Counted from the first letter of the stretch, positions 32,752 to 43,292 are shown. The stretch: 64,000 nucleotides of DNA from Aquimarina sp. Aq107 (GCF_943733665.1 NZ_OX030782.1:4016501-4080500), one strand, 5' to 3'. Program-made: numbers and translations. The notes: generated by a model from the letters alone, not told the origin.

Positions 32752-33879
32752 CTAACTTAGTAATTGGTTTAGAACCCAAATGTAATCTGTTCTATTCGAA
32801 ATAAAATCTCTTTCGGATATATCGATAATTTTAACATTAAGGTGTGACTGTGCTTTTATATATCGCAAATATCCTTTATTGATTTTATCAAGATATTCGG
32901 CAGGGATTTTTTGTTCATAATCACGTCCTCTTTTTTTAATATTTTCTAGCAAACGTTCTGTGTTTTGATATAAATACAAATACAATCCGGGTTTAGGCAA
33001 ATCTCTATACATAATGTCGAAAACCTTTTTGTACAACTTATACTCATCTTCTTGAAGTGTTACCTGAGCAAAAATTAAGGATTTAAAAACATCGTAATCG
33101 CTTACTACGAAATCTTTAAAAAGATCAAACTGACCAATATCATCCTGTAATCGTTGATATCGATCTGCTAAAAATGACATTTCTAACGGAAAAGCATATC
33201 GTTCCATATCCTCATAGAATTTTGGCAAAAAGGGATTGTCTGCAAATCGCTCTAACACAAGTTTTGCATTAAACTCTTCTGAAATCAAATGAGCTAAACT
33301 TGTTTTTCCGGCACCGATATTTCCCTCAATCGTTAGATACTGAACTGTTGATAATGAATATTTATCTTTTGGATTTGATATAACCTCTTTGAGCTTAGTA
33401 ACCTTAGATATATCTTTAGTACTATCTAACAATTGACTTACTGTTTGTTTTAATACTGGATGTAGCTGTTCTGCTGCAATTTCTTCTAAAGGTTTTAGTA
33501 CAAATATTCGATCTTGCATTGATGGATGCGGAACAGTAAGCTTTTGGGTCCTAATAACACCTTCAGAAGAAAAAACAACATCTAAATCTATTGTTCTGGC
33601 TTCATAACCTTCCTTATCCGTCCTATTTCTTCCTAAAGAATTTTCAATATCTAACAGCTTATCTAAAACTTCTGTTGTAGTATAAAAAGTTTTTATTAAT
33701 ACACAAGCATTATAGAAATCATCGCTACTAAAACCCCAAGCAGGAGTTTGATAAACCCCAGAAATCTTTACAACATCACCGATATTAGCATAAATAGCTT
33801 CTACCGCTTTTTGGAGGTATTCCAATCGATTTTCGATATTACTACCTAACGAGATATGTATGTGATTGGGTATTTTCAA
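32752..33879 (-). CDS. folK: FolK (HPPK)-deoxynucleoside kinase fusion
   Basis: A 375-residue fusion. Residues 1-150 are HPPK: SLGSNIENR, the SLGRNRTDKEGYEARTIDLD signature (Arg95-Asp100) and PHPSMQDRIFVLKPL. Residues about 180-375 are a deoxynucleoside kinase with Walker A EGNIGAGKTS (185-194), the ERFADNPFL region, and the DRYQRLQDD motif. The two-domain arrangement is known in Bacteroidota. The first domain makes the pyrophosphorylated pterin for folate; the second phosphorylates deoxynucleosides. The gene is convergent with the dipeptidase. Confidence 0.92.
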   Translation of the reverse strand: MKIPNHIHISLGSNIENRLEYLQKAVEAIYANIGDVVKISGVYQTPAWGFSSDDFYNACVLIKTFYTTTEVLDKLLDIENSLGRNRTDKEGYEARTIDLDVVFSSEGVIRTQKLTVPHPSMQDRIFVLKPLEEIAAEQLHPVLKQTVSQLLDSTKDISKVTKLKEVISNPKDKYSLSTVQYLTIEGNIGAGKTSLAHLISEEFNAKLVLERFADNPFLPKFYEDMERYAFPLEMSFLADRYQRLQDDIGQFDLFKDFVVSDYDVFKSLIFAQVTLQEDEYKLYKKVFDIMYRDLPKPGLYLYLYQNTERLLENIKKRGRDYEQKIPAEYLDKINKGYLRYIKAQSHLNVKIIDISERDFISNRTDYIWVLNQLLS

Positions 33880-33953
33880 TTTCGGTTTTTTATATTCTGA
33901 ATAGAACTCCGTATTTTTAAGAGCAAATTAAGGAAAACAAAACCACTTCACCT

Positions 33954-33961
33954 TATTTTTG
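33954..33961 (+). promoter_or_regulatory. Promoter box of the queuosine transporter gene
   Basis: TATTTTTG fits TAnnTTTG, 28 bases upstream of the TTG start. The TTG element at -33 is not clear. Confidence 0.5.
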
Positions 33962-33988
33962 TGCGAAGTATTATGAACTAATTACATT

Positions 33989-34696
33989 TTGAATAACACA
34001 CCTCTGAATCTAAAAGATAAAATAACAGCATACAGAATTTATTTAATTCTTGGGGCTTTATTTATTTCTTCATTAGTTGCCTCTAATCTAATATTTCAGA
34101 AGTTTTTTTTCTGGGATTTCTTCGGGATATATACTTTCGAAATTTCTGTTGGAATTTTACCTTATCCCATAACTTTTTTGATAACTGACATCATTAGCGA
34201 AGTATATGGAAAACGAAAAGCTAACCAAATAGTTACCGCTGGTATTTTTGCATCTTTCTTTTCGTTATTAATTATTTATGTTTCTAAAGAAGTTCCGGCG
34301 ACCAGTTGGTCCCCAATAAATGATGAAACCTTTACAAAAGTTTTCGGTGCTACTGCAGTTGCTGTTTTTGCATCGATGATGGCCTATCTATTTGCTCAAT
34401 ATATAGATATTCAAGTGTTTCACTTTTGGAAAAAAGTAACCAAAGGAAAGCATCTTTGGATCAGAAATAATTTCTCTACATTTTCTTCACAGTTCATAGA
34501 TACTTTTACTGTATTGCTTTTACTATGTACTACAGGAATTATTGACTGGGAGCGTTTTGGAGTACTTCTACTAAATGGTTTTTTATTTAAAGTACTAGTT
34601 GCAGCTCTCGACACTCCGATACTTTATTTAAGTGTGTATGTACTAAGAAAAAGGTTTAAACTAAAACAAGGAGAAGAACTATCGTTAGAAATTTAA
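33989..34696 (+). CDS. Queuosine precursor transporter (YhhQ/QueT type)
   Basis: A 235-residue protein with about six membrane segments. The family-like segments are SNLIFQKFFFWDFFGIYTF, the ILPYPITFLITDIISEVYG motif and FATFSSQ-like FSTFSSQFIDT. The start is a TTG; the nearby ATG at 33973 runs straight into a stop. Members of this family import preQ0, preQ1 or queuine for tRNA modification. No other queuosine gene is in the window. Confidence 0.85.
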   Translation: MNNTPLNLKDKITAYRIYLILGALFISSLVASNLIFQKFFFWDFFGIYTFEISVGILPYPITFLITDIISEVYGKRKANQIVTAGIFASFFSLLIIYVSKEVPATSWSPINDETFTKVFGATAVAVFASMMAYLFAQYIDIQVFHFWKKVTKGKHLWIRNNFSTFSSQFIDTFTVLLLLCTTGIIDWERFGVLLLNGFLFKVLVAALDTPILYLSVYVLRKRFKLKQGEELSLEI

Positions 34697-34736
34697 AAAA
34701 ATCTAACAAATAGTTAACTCAAAAATGGCAACATTG

Positions 34737-34744
34737 TACCTTTG
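34737..34744 (+). promoter_or_regulatory. Promoter of the AsmA-like gene
   Basis: TACCTTTG matches the -7 box, with TTA at 34714-34716 20 bases upstream in place of TTG. The ATG follows at 34777. Confidence 0.6.
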
Positions 34745-34776
34745 TAAATCGTTACTTTACACAAAAAGCAATCATA

Positions 34777-37407
34777 ATGGTTAAAAAAGCCCTCAAAATC
34801 TTCGGTATTCTTATAGTTATTCTTGTAATAGCAGTTATTTCTATTCCTTTACTTTTTGGAGGAACCATTAAAGATAAAATACGATACTTAGCAAACGAAC
34901 ATGTAAATGCAAAAGTCGATTTTGCAGATGTAGACATTAGCTTACTTAGAAGTTTTCCGAAGGCATCTGTAATCATTGATGAGCTTTCTATTATTAATTT
35001 TGCTCCTTTTGAAGGAGATACGCTAGCATATGCAAAAAAAATATCTCTGGACATGTCCATAAATGAACTATTTAAAGACGCAGAAGAAGCTATTGGTGTT
35101 CAAAAATTCATAATCGACGAAGCGAATATTGCCGTAAAAACTGACTCTTTAGGAAATTCGAATTTCGATATTGCAAAAGAATCAAAAGAAACAAAAACTA
35201 CCGACAGCGAAGAAGGAGGTTCATTTACTTTCGAATTAGATCATTATGAAATAAATAACAGTAAGCTATTATATAAAGATGATGTAGGAAAAATTACCTT
35301 ACTAATGACTAATGTAAATCACAGTGGAGATGGATCTCTATCTGGAGAAAACATTTTATTAGACACAGCATCTAGCTCTGAGGTTTCTTTTAGTTTAGAC
35401 GACACGAAATACCTGAACAAAAATGTACTAAAACTTGATGCAGAATTAGAATTAGATTTAGAAAATCAACGATACGCTTTTAAAGAAAATAAAGCACTGG
35501 TAAATCAACTCCCTTTAGAATTTGAAGGATTCGTACAACTATTTGACAAGTACACCGACGTTGATCTTAGTTTTAAAACACCTACTTCCGATTTCAAGAA
35601 TTTTCTTGCAGTTATACCAGAAGTTTACGCCAAAAATTTAGATGGTGTAGAAACTACTGGAGATTTCTCGGTTAATGGTGTTATTAAGGGAAAAGCAGAT
35701 GATGTTTATATCCCAAAGATGAATATCCAAATTGCTTCTCACAATGCTTCTTTTAAATATCCAGATCTTCCAAAGAGTGTTCAAAACATTAATATCGATA
35801 CTCAAATAAAAAATGATACTGGTTTAGCAGACGATATCTATGTTAATATCGAAAATCTTACATTTAAAATTGACCAAGACACCTTTGCTGCAAAAGGAAG
35901 TCTAAGAAATGTTACTACAAATATGATTGTAGATATGGCAGTAAACGGGACTCTAAATCTTGCTAATTTAGATAAAGCATATCCTTTAGAATTAGAACAA
36001 CAACTTAATGGAATACTTAAAGCAAATGTAAATACGAAATTTGATATGCTATCTTTAGAAAAAGAACAATATCAAAACGTAAAAAGCGCTGGAACCATAA
36101 GTTTGGATAAATTCACATATGCATCCCCAGAATTACCGAATGAGATAAACATAGAAAAAGCCAATGTTAATTTTAAGCCAGAGACCATTACCCTAGATAA
36201 AATGGAAGTTACCACAGGAAAATCAGATCTTGCTGCTCAGGGAACGATAAACAACTTAATGGGGTTTCTATTTTCTAAACAAGATCTTAAGGGAACCTTT
36301 GATGTTACTTCTGAAGTTTTTGCAGTAAATGATTTTATGGTCGCTGGAGATGAAACAGCTGAAGAACAAACGGAAGAAGAAACAACAGATGACCCTCTAA
36401 AAATCCCTTCTTTTATTGATGCAACATTAAATTTTGATGCAAAAAAAGTAATTTATGATAATCTAGAGTTACGTAATACTAAGGGGAGCGTAAAAATAAA
36501 TGATGAAACAGCATATTTACAGAATGTAACATCTAACCTTTTTGATGGTGGATTAGCATTTAATGGAGAAGTTTCTACTAAATCTGCAACTCCAAATTTT
36601 GGAATGAATCTAGATCTAAGTAAAATAAATATTGCAAAATCATTTTCAAGCCTAGAGCTACTACAAGGTTTAGCACCAATTGCAAAAGCCCTAACAGGAG
36701 CATTAACAACGCAGATCAATATAAATGGTAGCCTAAACAATGATCTTACTCCAGTTCTTAATTCTGTAAAAGGAAATGCACTAGCCGAAATATTAGATGC
36801 CAAAGTAAATACCGCACAAACACCATTACTATCTAATTTAGATAATAAATTAAGCTTTTTAGACCTTGACAAATTAAACCTAAAAGACATTAAGACATCT
36901 CTTAGTTTTGATGATGGAAAAATCAATGTAAAACCATTCGATTTTGATATTGAAGGCATCAAAATAACTGCAGGAGGAAGTCACGGTTTTGATATGAATA
37001 TGGACTACAATGTATCATTAGATGTACCTGCAAAATACTTAGGAAGTGAAGTTGGTGGATTAATTTCTAACCTAAGTGATCAAGAATCTAAGGACATGAA
37101 AGTTGCATTACCTATTGGAATATCTGGGAATTTTTCAAATCCAAAAATCAATCTTAATACTGGATCAGCAGTTAAGCAACTTACACAACAGATTATCGAC
37201 AAACAAAAAGAAAAAGCTACCGGAAAAATTGTTGATGAAGGAACAAAGGTACTTACTGATTTATTAGGTGGTTCGAAAAAAGATAAAGACTCAACGAAAA
37301 CAACTACAGATAAACCAGAAGATAAATTAAAAGATGCTGCCAAAGATATTTTAGGAGGTTTTCTAGGCAAGAAAAAGAAAAAAGACACGACAGGAACTAA
37401 AAACTAA
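34777..37407 (+). CDS. AsmA-like family protein
   Basis: An 876-residue protein with an N-terminal membrane segment (ILIVILVIAVISIPLLFGG) and a very long beta-rich body in which repeated strands alternate with loops. Features such as VDFADVDISLLRSFPKASVI and the repeated 'xxINxxxNNDLxPVL' type segments match AsmA/TamB-like proteins that form a groove for lipid transport between the membranes. A tail with Lys, Asp and Thr repeats ends the protein. It probably helps in outer-membrane assembly. Confidence 0.85.
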   Translation: MVKKALKIFGILIVILVIAVISIPLLFGGTIKDKIRYLANEHVNAKVDFADVDISLLRSFPKASVIIDELSIINFAPFEGDTLAYAKKISLDMSINELFKDAEEAIGVQKFIIDEANIAVKTDSLGNSNFDIAKESKETKTTDSEEGGSFTFELDHYEINNSKLLYKDDVGKITLLMTNVNHSGDGSLSGENILLDTASSSEVSFSLDDTKYLNKNVLKLDAELELDLENQRYAFKENKALVNQLPLEFEGFVQLFDKYTDVDLSFKTPTSDFKNFLAVIPEVYAKNLDGVETTGDFSVNGVIKGKADDVYIPKMNIQIASHNASFKYPDLPKSVQNINIDTQIKNDTGLADDIYVNIENLTFKIDQDTFAAKGSLRNVTTNMIVDMAVNGTLNLANLDKAYPLELEQQLNGILKANVNTKFDMLSLEKEQYQNVKSAGTISLDKFTYASPELPNEINIEKANVNFKPETITLDKMEVTTGKSDLAAQGTINNLMGFLFSKQDLKGTFDVTSEVFAVNDFMVAGDETAEEQTEEETTDDPLKIPSFIDATLNFDAKKVIYDNLELRNTKGSVKINDETAYLQNVTSNLFDGGLAFNGEVSTKSATPNFGMNLDLSKINIAKSFSSLELLQGLAPIAKALTGALTTQININGSLNNDLTPVLNSVKGNALAEILDAKVNTAQTPLLSNLDNKLSFLDLDKLNLKDIKTSLSFDDGKINVKPFDFDIEGIKITAGGSHGFDMNMDYNVSLDVPAKYLGSEVGGLISNLSDQESKDMKVALPIGISGNFSNPKINLNTGSAVKQLTQQIIDKQKEKATGKIVDEGTKVLTDLLGGSKKDKDSTKTTTDKPEDKLKDAAKDILGGFLGKKKKKDTTGTKN

Positions 37408-37802
37408 GCTTGTTTTAGCCTATTATATATAGAAGATTCTTGTCATTTTTTTAATTATAATGTACTAATACTCCATTTTGCGTAAAAATTACTATTGGAA
37501 TTAACCATCATTAGTAATAAATTTTTTTTGTGTTTATTTCTTAGTACATTAGTACTGGGAAAACTACAAAAAAAGCACGGGATTTTAATTGGATATATCA
37601 ATTTTTATAAACCTTTTAAAATCAAAATATTAAAACTTCGCAAACGATATCTCGTATATTAAAAAGTTATTTCATTAAAGAAATAATGGTTGTCGCACAA
37701 TAAATTTATTAAAATTGGATTAACTATTTAGTAAAGTTAGATCCAATACCTCTAATTCTTATAATTATAATTTTACTCGAAAAATAAACCCCGCAAAAAA
37801 TT
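37408..37802. other. AT-rich leader before the tandem gene array
   Basis: No gene is seen in these 395 bases. It contains AGTAC-ATTA-GTACT at 37543-37556 (a small hairpin) and a GTACTAAT at 37462-37469 that is complementary to ATTAGTAC at 37548-37555. No clear TAnnTTTG box for the first beta-helix gene was found, but a long leader is also present before the other two copies. Confidence 0.5.
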
Positions 37803-39071
37803 ATGAAACTAGCTATTTTCCCCCTTGCATTTCTTATATTTTTCCCTTTGTTTTTATCATCTCAAAACTCAATGAATGATAACCCCATGAGATGGACAAA
37901 AGGGTGGACCAACTTTGATCCTAATCATGAAGCGTATCCAGAACCTGATAGCGACATTCCCAATATAATTAACAAAGACACCTATTTATCAAATGATTTA
38001 GTATACCTCTTGTCTGGAAATACGTATGTAACCAACGGAGCTACTTTAACTATTCAAGAAGGTACAATTATTAGATGTGACAATGAAACCTCTACTAGTT
38101 TAGTAATTACCAAGGGATCGCAACTAATAGCAACCGGACTGAAAGGGCAACCAATCGTTTTTACATCTAACAAATCTCCTAAAGCTAGAAAAAGCGGAGA
38201 TTGGGGAGGAATAGTAATTGCTGGATCTGGAACTATAAACTCTCCATCAGAATCAGGAATTATTGAAGGAGATTTTCTTCCTCATTATTCATTGTATGGA
38301 GGAAATGATGATCAAGAAATGACTGCAATTATGACCTATGTAAGAATTGAGTATGCAGGAAAAAAAATCAACCAATCAAAAGAGTTAAACGGATTATCTC
38401 TTTATGGTTTAGGAAAAAAATCTATTCTAAATAACATTATGATTAGTCATTCTGCAGATGATTCTTTTGAGTTTTTCGGAGGTACATTTAATATAAATAA
38501 TCTAATTTCTTATAAAGCCAAAGATGACGATTATGACTTCACCTTAGGGTACAGAGGAGAGTTATATAATATTGTTGCTATTAGACACCCTTACATCTCT
38601 GATGTTAGCGGATCTTATGCAATTGAGATAGATGGATATGATAAAAAATTAGGGATGACCTCTAAAAAGCTTTCTTATGTAAAAATTTCTCAAGCTACTT
38701 TAATCAACCTATCTGACAACATTAATTATCAACATACTACTGCAGCAATTTCTTCAAAAAACTTAGCGCAACTAAATTTTCTAGATTCAAAAATATCAGG
38801 ATTTGCTAATGTGGTAAAATTTGACAATTCTTATAGGTCTTTTACTGAATTAGCTAATTCATTTTCTTTAGAAAACAGTATCTTTAACGTACACGATGCA
38901 AATGTTTTAACCAATTTAGAACCAAAATCAGAAGCACAGAAATTATTAAAATACAACATGTTTACAACACAGTTTAGAAATGTTTCTGATCTATTTGAGA
39001 AACCTTTGGACAATAAAAACCCAGAATTTACATTAAAACAATCACGCGATAGTTACACAGTAATGCAGTAA
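37803..39071 (+). CDS. Secreted beta-helix-like protein, copy 1
   Basis: A 422-residue protein with a signal peptide (MKLAIFPLAFLIFFPLFLSS). The mature part has the pattern GNTYVTNGATLTIQEGTII, LIATGLKGQPIVFTSNKS, SGDWGGIVIAGSG and YVRIEYAGK, then SHSADDSFEFFGG and KDDDYDFTLGYRGEL, a parallel right-handed beta-helix family common in Bacteroidota. There is no type IX sorting domain at the C-terminus. It is followed by a small partner 34 bases downstream. Function unknown; a surface or periplasmic role is likely. Confidence 0.75.
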   Translation: MKLAIFPLAFLIFFPLFLSSQNSMNDNPMRWTKGWTNFDPNHEAYPEPDSDIPNIINKDTYLSNDLVYLLSGNTYVTNGATLTIQEGTIIRCDNETSTSLVITKGSQLIATGLKGQPIVFTSNKSPKARKSGDWGGIVIAGSGTINSPSESGIIEGDFLPHYSLYGGNDDQEMTAIMTYVRIEYAGKKINQSKELNGLSLYGLGKKSILNNIMISHSADDSFEFFGGTFNINNLISYKAKDDDYDFTLGYRGELYNIVAIRHPYISDVSGSYAIEIDGYDKKLGMTSKKLSYVKISQATLINLSDNINYQHTTAAISSKNLAQLNFLDSKISGFANVVKFDNSYRSFTELANSFSLENSIFNVHDANVLTNLEPKSEAQKLLKYNMFTTQFRNVSDLFEKPLDNKNPEFTLKQSRDSYTVMQ

Positions 39072-39105
39072 AGTAAAATTTACGCTATAATTATTTAACA
39101 ACCTA

Positions 39106-39546
39106 ATGATGAAATCGATTACTAAAATATTTTTTTTCCTTTTTATAGTTACTACCAGTTTTGCTCAAACTAAAAATAATATTCTTTTTGACCAGAGCAC
39201 AATGATTAACAAGTTTCACACCATTGATGAACTAGAAAACCTAAAAAAGGGACAACTTGTTAAATTATATATAGAAAGAGCAAATGAAATCATTACCGTA
39301 CTTCCTTATATAGCATTAACTAATGAAGCTAATGTGAGTCTTTCGGATATTGGAATAAAAGAAAACTCGGATAATCAAAAACTTCTAAAAAAACATCACG
39401 AGACTACCACAGATGCTTTTGGAAGCACTAGTAACTTAATAACAGAGTTCGTACCCTATGCGGATACAGAAAAAATAATATGGTCCATTTTATATTATGA
39501 AGAAATGATAAAAAAAATTCGGATCGGAGTCAACGGAAATTTCTAA
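39106..39546 (+). CDS. Small secreted partner protein, copy 1
   Basis: A 146-residue protein with signal peptide (MMKSITKIFFFLFIVTTSFA). The mature 125 residues are helical with the shared motifs KFHTIDELENLKKGQLV, ITVLPYIALTNE, SDIGIKENSDN, VPYADTEKI and the final YYEEMIKKIRIG. It is 60 to 65 percent like the two later copies by eye. No family is recognised. Its consistent place just after a beta-helix gene suggests an interaction or chaperone role. Confidence 0.7.
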   Translation: MMKSITKIFFFLFIVTTSFAQTKNNILFDQSTMINKFHTIDELENLKKGQLVKLYIERANEIITVLPYIALTNEANVSLSDIGIKENSDNQKLLKKHHETTTDAFGSTSNLITEFVPYADTEKIIWSILYYEEMIKKIRIGVNGNF

Positions 39547-39555
39547 AATAATATT

Positions 39556-39581
39556 AAAAACAGCCTGATGGCTGTTTTTTT
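39556..39581 (+). terminator. Terminator after unit 1
   Basis: AAAAACAGCC (39556-39565) and GGCTGTTTTT (39570-39579) form a 10-bp stem with loop TGAT, followed by a T-run. A typical intrinsic terminator. Confidence 0.8.
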
Positions 39582-39825
39582 ATATCAAAAAACTTCCAAT
39601 CTATATCAATCTCAATTAAAACACCTTGTACTATAACTTAGAAAGAGTATAGTCAAGAATCCTTTCCACTTGCCAATTCTTACAAAAAAATGTTAATAAA
39701 TCATTTTTTCTGTAATCTTTATTGCGTCTTATCGAACTAAATGGTGTTACTAGTTAACAAACCTTGATAGAAAAACTGATCAACTACAAAGGATCTAATG
39801 AAGGTATAACTTAAAAAAAGAAGTT

Positions 39826-41082
39826 ATGAAGACAAGAGCAATATTAAGTTTATTTTTAATTATTACAATATCAGTTTCGGGTTTATCTCAAAATGATTTC
39901 AACCCAAATAACATGAAATGGATGAAAGATTGGACCAATTTTTCACCAAATAACACCAATTATCCGGATTACGAAGAGCAATTACCAAACATTATCACTA
40001 AAGACACTTTTTTAAGTAGTGATATTGTCTACTTTATTTCTGGTGATGTATACGTTGTAAACAATGCAATTTTAACTATAGAAGAAGGAACACTGATAAA
40101 AGCAGACACTGAAAAATCAACAAACCTGATTGTATCTAAAGGAGCTAAACTTATTGCCAATGGAACTAAGGCGTCACCCATCGTATTTACTTCCAACAAA
40201 TCCAGAAACTCAAGAAAAAGTGGAGATTGGGGTGGAATAACTATTATTGGATCCGGTAAAGCCAATACTGTAGAAGGAGAAGGAAGTATCAAAGGTAAAT
40301 TCAATCCTTTATACACCATATTTGGAGGAAACAAAGTGGAAGAAGAAACTACAATATTAAAGTTTGTAAGAATCGAATATGCAGGTAAATCTACAAATGG
40401 ATTATCCTTGTATGCCCTGGGAAACAAGTCTGTAGTAGAAAACGTAATGATTAGTTATTCTGCTGATGATTCTTTCGAATGGCACGGAGGAGCCTCTACC
40501 TCTAGAAATCTAATCTCATATAAATCAAATGATGATGATTTTGATTTTACACAAGGATATCGAGGAGAGCTTATCAATATTTTAGCAGTTAAACACCCAT
40601 ATATCACAAGTAATAATGGATCATATGCAATTGAAGTAGATGGCTATAATAAAAACCTAGGTTTCGATAACTCTAAAATACTATCAAGTATTGATATTAC
40701 TGGTGCCACATTAATTAGTTTAGCAGATGAACGTAATTATAGTCATACTAGAGCTGCAATTTCAATAAACAACTTAGGCGAGCTTTATCTTAATAGCTCC
40801 AACATATCTGGATTTTCTGATGTAGTAAAACTAGATAAAACATTTTCTACCCTTAGAATGATAGAAACGGCTTTTAAACTAGATAATAGCTTTTTTAATG
40901 TACACAAGGAAGGTGTAGTTACACATAACAATATCAAAGATGACACATTTAACCTTTTGAAATACAATCGATTTACTAAAACATTTCAGCAACCAGAAGA
41001 AATATTTAGTGATCCATTAGATAAATCAAACCCAGATTTTTCATTAAAAAATTCACTAAATAACTACATGGTAGTCCAATAA
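39826..41082 (+). CDS. Secreted beta-helix-like protein, copy 2
   Basis: A 418-residue protein with signal peptide and the same beta-helix motifs as copy 1: VYVVNNAILTIEEGTLI, IVFTSNKSRNSRKSGDWGG, KFVRIEYAG, SYSADDSFEWHGG and DDDFDFTQGYRGEL. Length and motif order are retained. A DGYNKNLG replaces the DGYDKKLG of copy 1. The partner gene follows 25 bases downstream. The role is not known; the family is widespread in Bacteroidota. Confidence 0.75.
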   Translation: MKTRAILSLFLIITISVSGLSQNDFNPNNMKWMKDWTNFSPNNTNYPDYEEQLPNIITKDTFLSSDIVYFISGDVYVVNNAILTIEEGTLIKADTEKSTNLIVSKGAKLIANGTKASPIVFTSNKSRNSRKSGDWGGITIIGSGKANTVEGEGSIKGKFNPLYTIFGGNKVEEETTILKFVRIEYAGKSTNGLSLYALGNKSVVENVMISYSADDSFEWHGGASTSRNLISYKSNDDDFDFTQGYRGELINILAVKHPYITSNNGSYAIEVDGYNKNLGFDNSKILSSIDITGATLISLADERNYSHTRAAISINNLGELYLNSSNISGFSDVVKLDKTFSTLRMIETAFKLDNSFFNVHKEGVVTHNNIKDDTFNLLKYNRFTKTFQQPEEIFSDPLDKSNPDFSLKNSLNNYMVVQ

Positions 41083-41107
41083 ATAACGCAACCACAAAAA
41101 AAGAACC

Positions 41108-41548
41108 ATGAAAAAAACAACTATACTATTACTATTAGTACTTACAATAGGTACTTTAAGTGCACAAACTAAAAAGAAGGGAGTCCTCTATAATGATGAT
41201 AAACTAATTAATAGATTTCATACTATAGATGAACTACAAGATCTTAATAAAGGAGCCTTAATTGAATTATACTTGGAACGAACAAGAGAGATTTTTATAG
41301 TACTACCATACTTATCGTTATCGAATCAACCAGGAACTAGTCTAAGTGATATTGGTATTAAAGAAGACTCTGACAATATTAAAGTCGTAGAAAAAAATAA
41401 TGAAATAGCGGATAGAGCTTTCGTTTATACTACAAACACTGTAAAAGAATTAGTCCCCTACTCAGATACGGATAACATTATATGGGCAATCTTATATTTT
41501 GAAGAAATGATTAAAAAGATGAGATTAGGCAAGGATGGAAATATATAA
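41108..41548 (+). CDS. Small secreted partner protein, copy 2
   Basis: A 146-residue protein with signal peptide (MKKTTILLLLVLTIGTLSA). It keeps the signature segments RFHTIDELQDLNKGALI, YLERTREIFIVLPYLSLS, SDIGIKEDSDN, VPYSDTDNI and YFEEMIKKMRLG. The same pairing and spacing as in the other two units supports a real, co-expressed gene. Function unknown. Confidence 0.7.
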   Translation: MKKTTILLLLVLTIGTLSAQTKKKGVLYNDDKLINRFHTIDELQDLNKGALIELYLERTREIFIVLPYLSLSNQPGTSLSDIGIKEDSDNIKVVEKNNEIADRAFVYTTNTVKELVPYSDTDNIIWAILYFEEMIKKMRLGKDGNI

Positions 41549-42017
41549 ATTATTGCTCAGCCAAAAAGGGGATTAATCATCGACAAAAGGTTCAAAAATC
41601 ACGTTTATAATTCACTGAATTAAACGTGATTTTACTTTTTTAATAATGAAACATTTACATAAAGGAGAAAAATTAATCAAATTTCAAAAAAATATAAAAA
41701 ACATAAATACTTAAAAATCAATATTTTAAATAAAAACAGATTTTTAAAAAAAACTAAAAAACTCTTTAATATTATTATTGTTTATCTTTTTTGTTAAATT
41801 ATTAAACAATATATAAAATACTGAAAATCAATACCCTAAAACCTCAATAAGTAGGAATAATACTCTTAAAGTTTTCATAATTAAATGTAAAATGACGACG
41901 AACGTACATATTTTACGGTAAACACGTAACCATGTATCCCAAAAGTATATTAACTTAGTGACCCTAAAGTAGAAGAGAGAATTTTCTTCTAAATTTTAAC
42001 CCCAAAATTAAACTTTT
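41549..42017. other. AT-rich leader before unit 3
   Basis: No gene is seen in these 469 bases. A terminator lies at 41595-41640; the rest is a long AT-rich leader with several poly-A stretches (41690-41840). It is comparable in position to the leaders before units 1 and 2, but I see no sequence that repeats between them. Confidence 0.55.
41595..41640 (+). terminator. Terminator after unit 2
   Basis: AAAATCACGTTTA (41595-41607) and TAAACGTGATTTT (41621-41633) form a 13-bp stem with a 13-base loop, followed by ACTTTTTT. Confidence 0.75.
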
Positions 42018-43292
42018 ATGAAACTAAGATGCGCCTTAATTACGTCTATTCTTTTATGCATTACTATTTTAAACTCTAACGCACAAGATTTCAATACTAA
42101 TGACAGCAAATGGACTAAAGGTTGGACCAATTTCACTCCAAACAGCACAAACTATCCTGAAGCAGAAGAAAAACTTCCAAACATTATAGCAGAAGACACT
42201 TATCTAAGTAATGATACAGTGTATCTATTATCTGGTAACGTATATGTAATAGGAAATGCAATATTAACCATACAAGAAGGAACCGTAATAAGAGGAGATC
42301 ATGAAAATCCTGCCAATCTAATTATTAGTAAAGGTTCTAAACTTATTGCGGTTGGTACAGAAGCCTACCCAATTGTTTTTACCTCTAACAAAGCTCCTAA
42401 ATCAAGAGCAAGTGGAGATTGGGGTGGTATCATAATAGCTGGCTCTGGAAACGTAAATTCAGTTTCTGGAAATGGTATTATAAAAGGAGACTTTAACCCT
42501 CAATATGCCGTATATGGAGGAAATAATCCAGATGAACAAACTACAGTACTAAGATATGTTAGAATAGAATTCCCGGGTAGCAAAGCAAAGGGAACTGATC
42601 AATTAAACGGTTTATCTTTATTTGGAGTTGGTGCCGCTTCTATCATAGATCATATAATGGTTAGCTATTCGGGCCAGGATTCATTTAATTGGACTGGAGG
42701 TAATAACAACATAAGAAACATGATTTCTTATAAAGCAGAAGACGATGATTATCAGATTTCTGAAGGTTTTAAAGGAGATCTTGATCAACTTATGGCAGTT
42801 CGTCATCCATACATTAACAGCCCAAAGGGATCTTTTGCTATAGAGATTGACGGATATGATAAAAATCAAGGATTCTTAAAGCCAAATGCAATTACTGATG
42901 TAACTATTACTAATTCGACTTTTGTTAATTTATCAGATAATTCGAATTATATGCATACGGCGTCTGCAATTTCTGCAACAAATTCTGCTTTAGTGTATTT
43001 ACACAATTCTAAAATTTCAGGATTTTCTAATGTTGTAAAATTCGATGAATCATATACTTCTCTAGCTGTACTAGAAAGAGCTTTCAAGATGGACAACAGC
43101 TTTTTCAATATTCATGGAGAAGGTGTAGAAGTAAGCTACAAACCAAATGCTGGAGTTTTAAATATTTTGAAATACAATAGATTTACTAAAGACTTTGTTA
43201 GTGTTGATAAATTGTTTGAAGACCCTACGAGTAAATCAGCACCAAAGTTTCATCTTAAAAAGGCAATGAATAATTATATGGTAATGCAATAG
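42018..43292 (+). CDS. Secreted beta-helix-like protein, copy 3
   Basis: A 424-residue protein with signal peptide (MKLRCALITSILLCITILNS). The beta-helix motifs are present (VYVIGNAILTIQEGTVI, IVFTSNKAPKSRASGDWGG, RYVRIEFPGS, SYSGQDSFNWTGG, DGYDKNQG). It is longer than copy 2 by six residues. A partner gene follows 87 bases downstream, a wider spacing than in the other units. The role remains unknown. Confidence 0.75.
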   Translation: MKLRCALITSILLCITILNSNAQDFNTNDSKWTKGWTNFTPNSTNYPEAEEKLPNIIAEDTYLSNDTVYLLSGNVYVIGNAILTIQEGTVIRGDHENPANLIISKGSKLIAVGTEAYPIVFTSNKAPKSRASGDWGGIIIAGSGNVNSVSGNGIIKGDFNPQYAVYGGNNPDEQTTVLRYVRIEFPGSKAKGTDQLNGLSLFGVGAASIIDHIMVSYSGQDSFNWTGGNNNIRNMISYKAEDDDYQISEGFKGDLDQLMAVRHPYINSPKGSFAIEIDGYDKNQGFLKPNAITDVTITNSTFVNLSDNSNYMHTASAISATNSALVYLHNSKISGFSNVVKFDESYTSLAVLERAFKMDNSFFNIHGEGVEVSYKPNAGVLNILKYNRFTKDFVSVDKLFEDPTSKSAPKFHLKKAMNNYMVMQ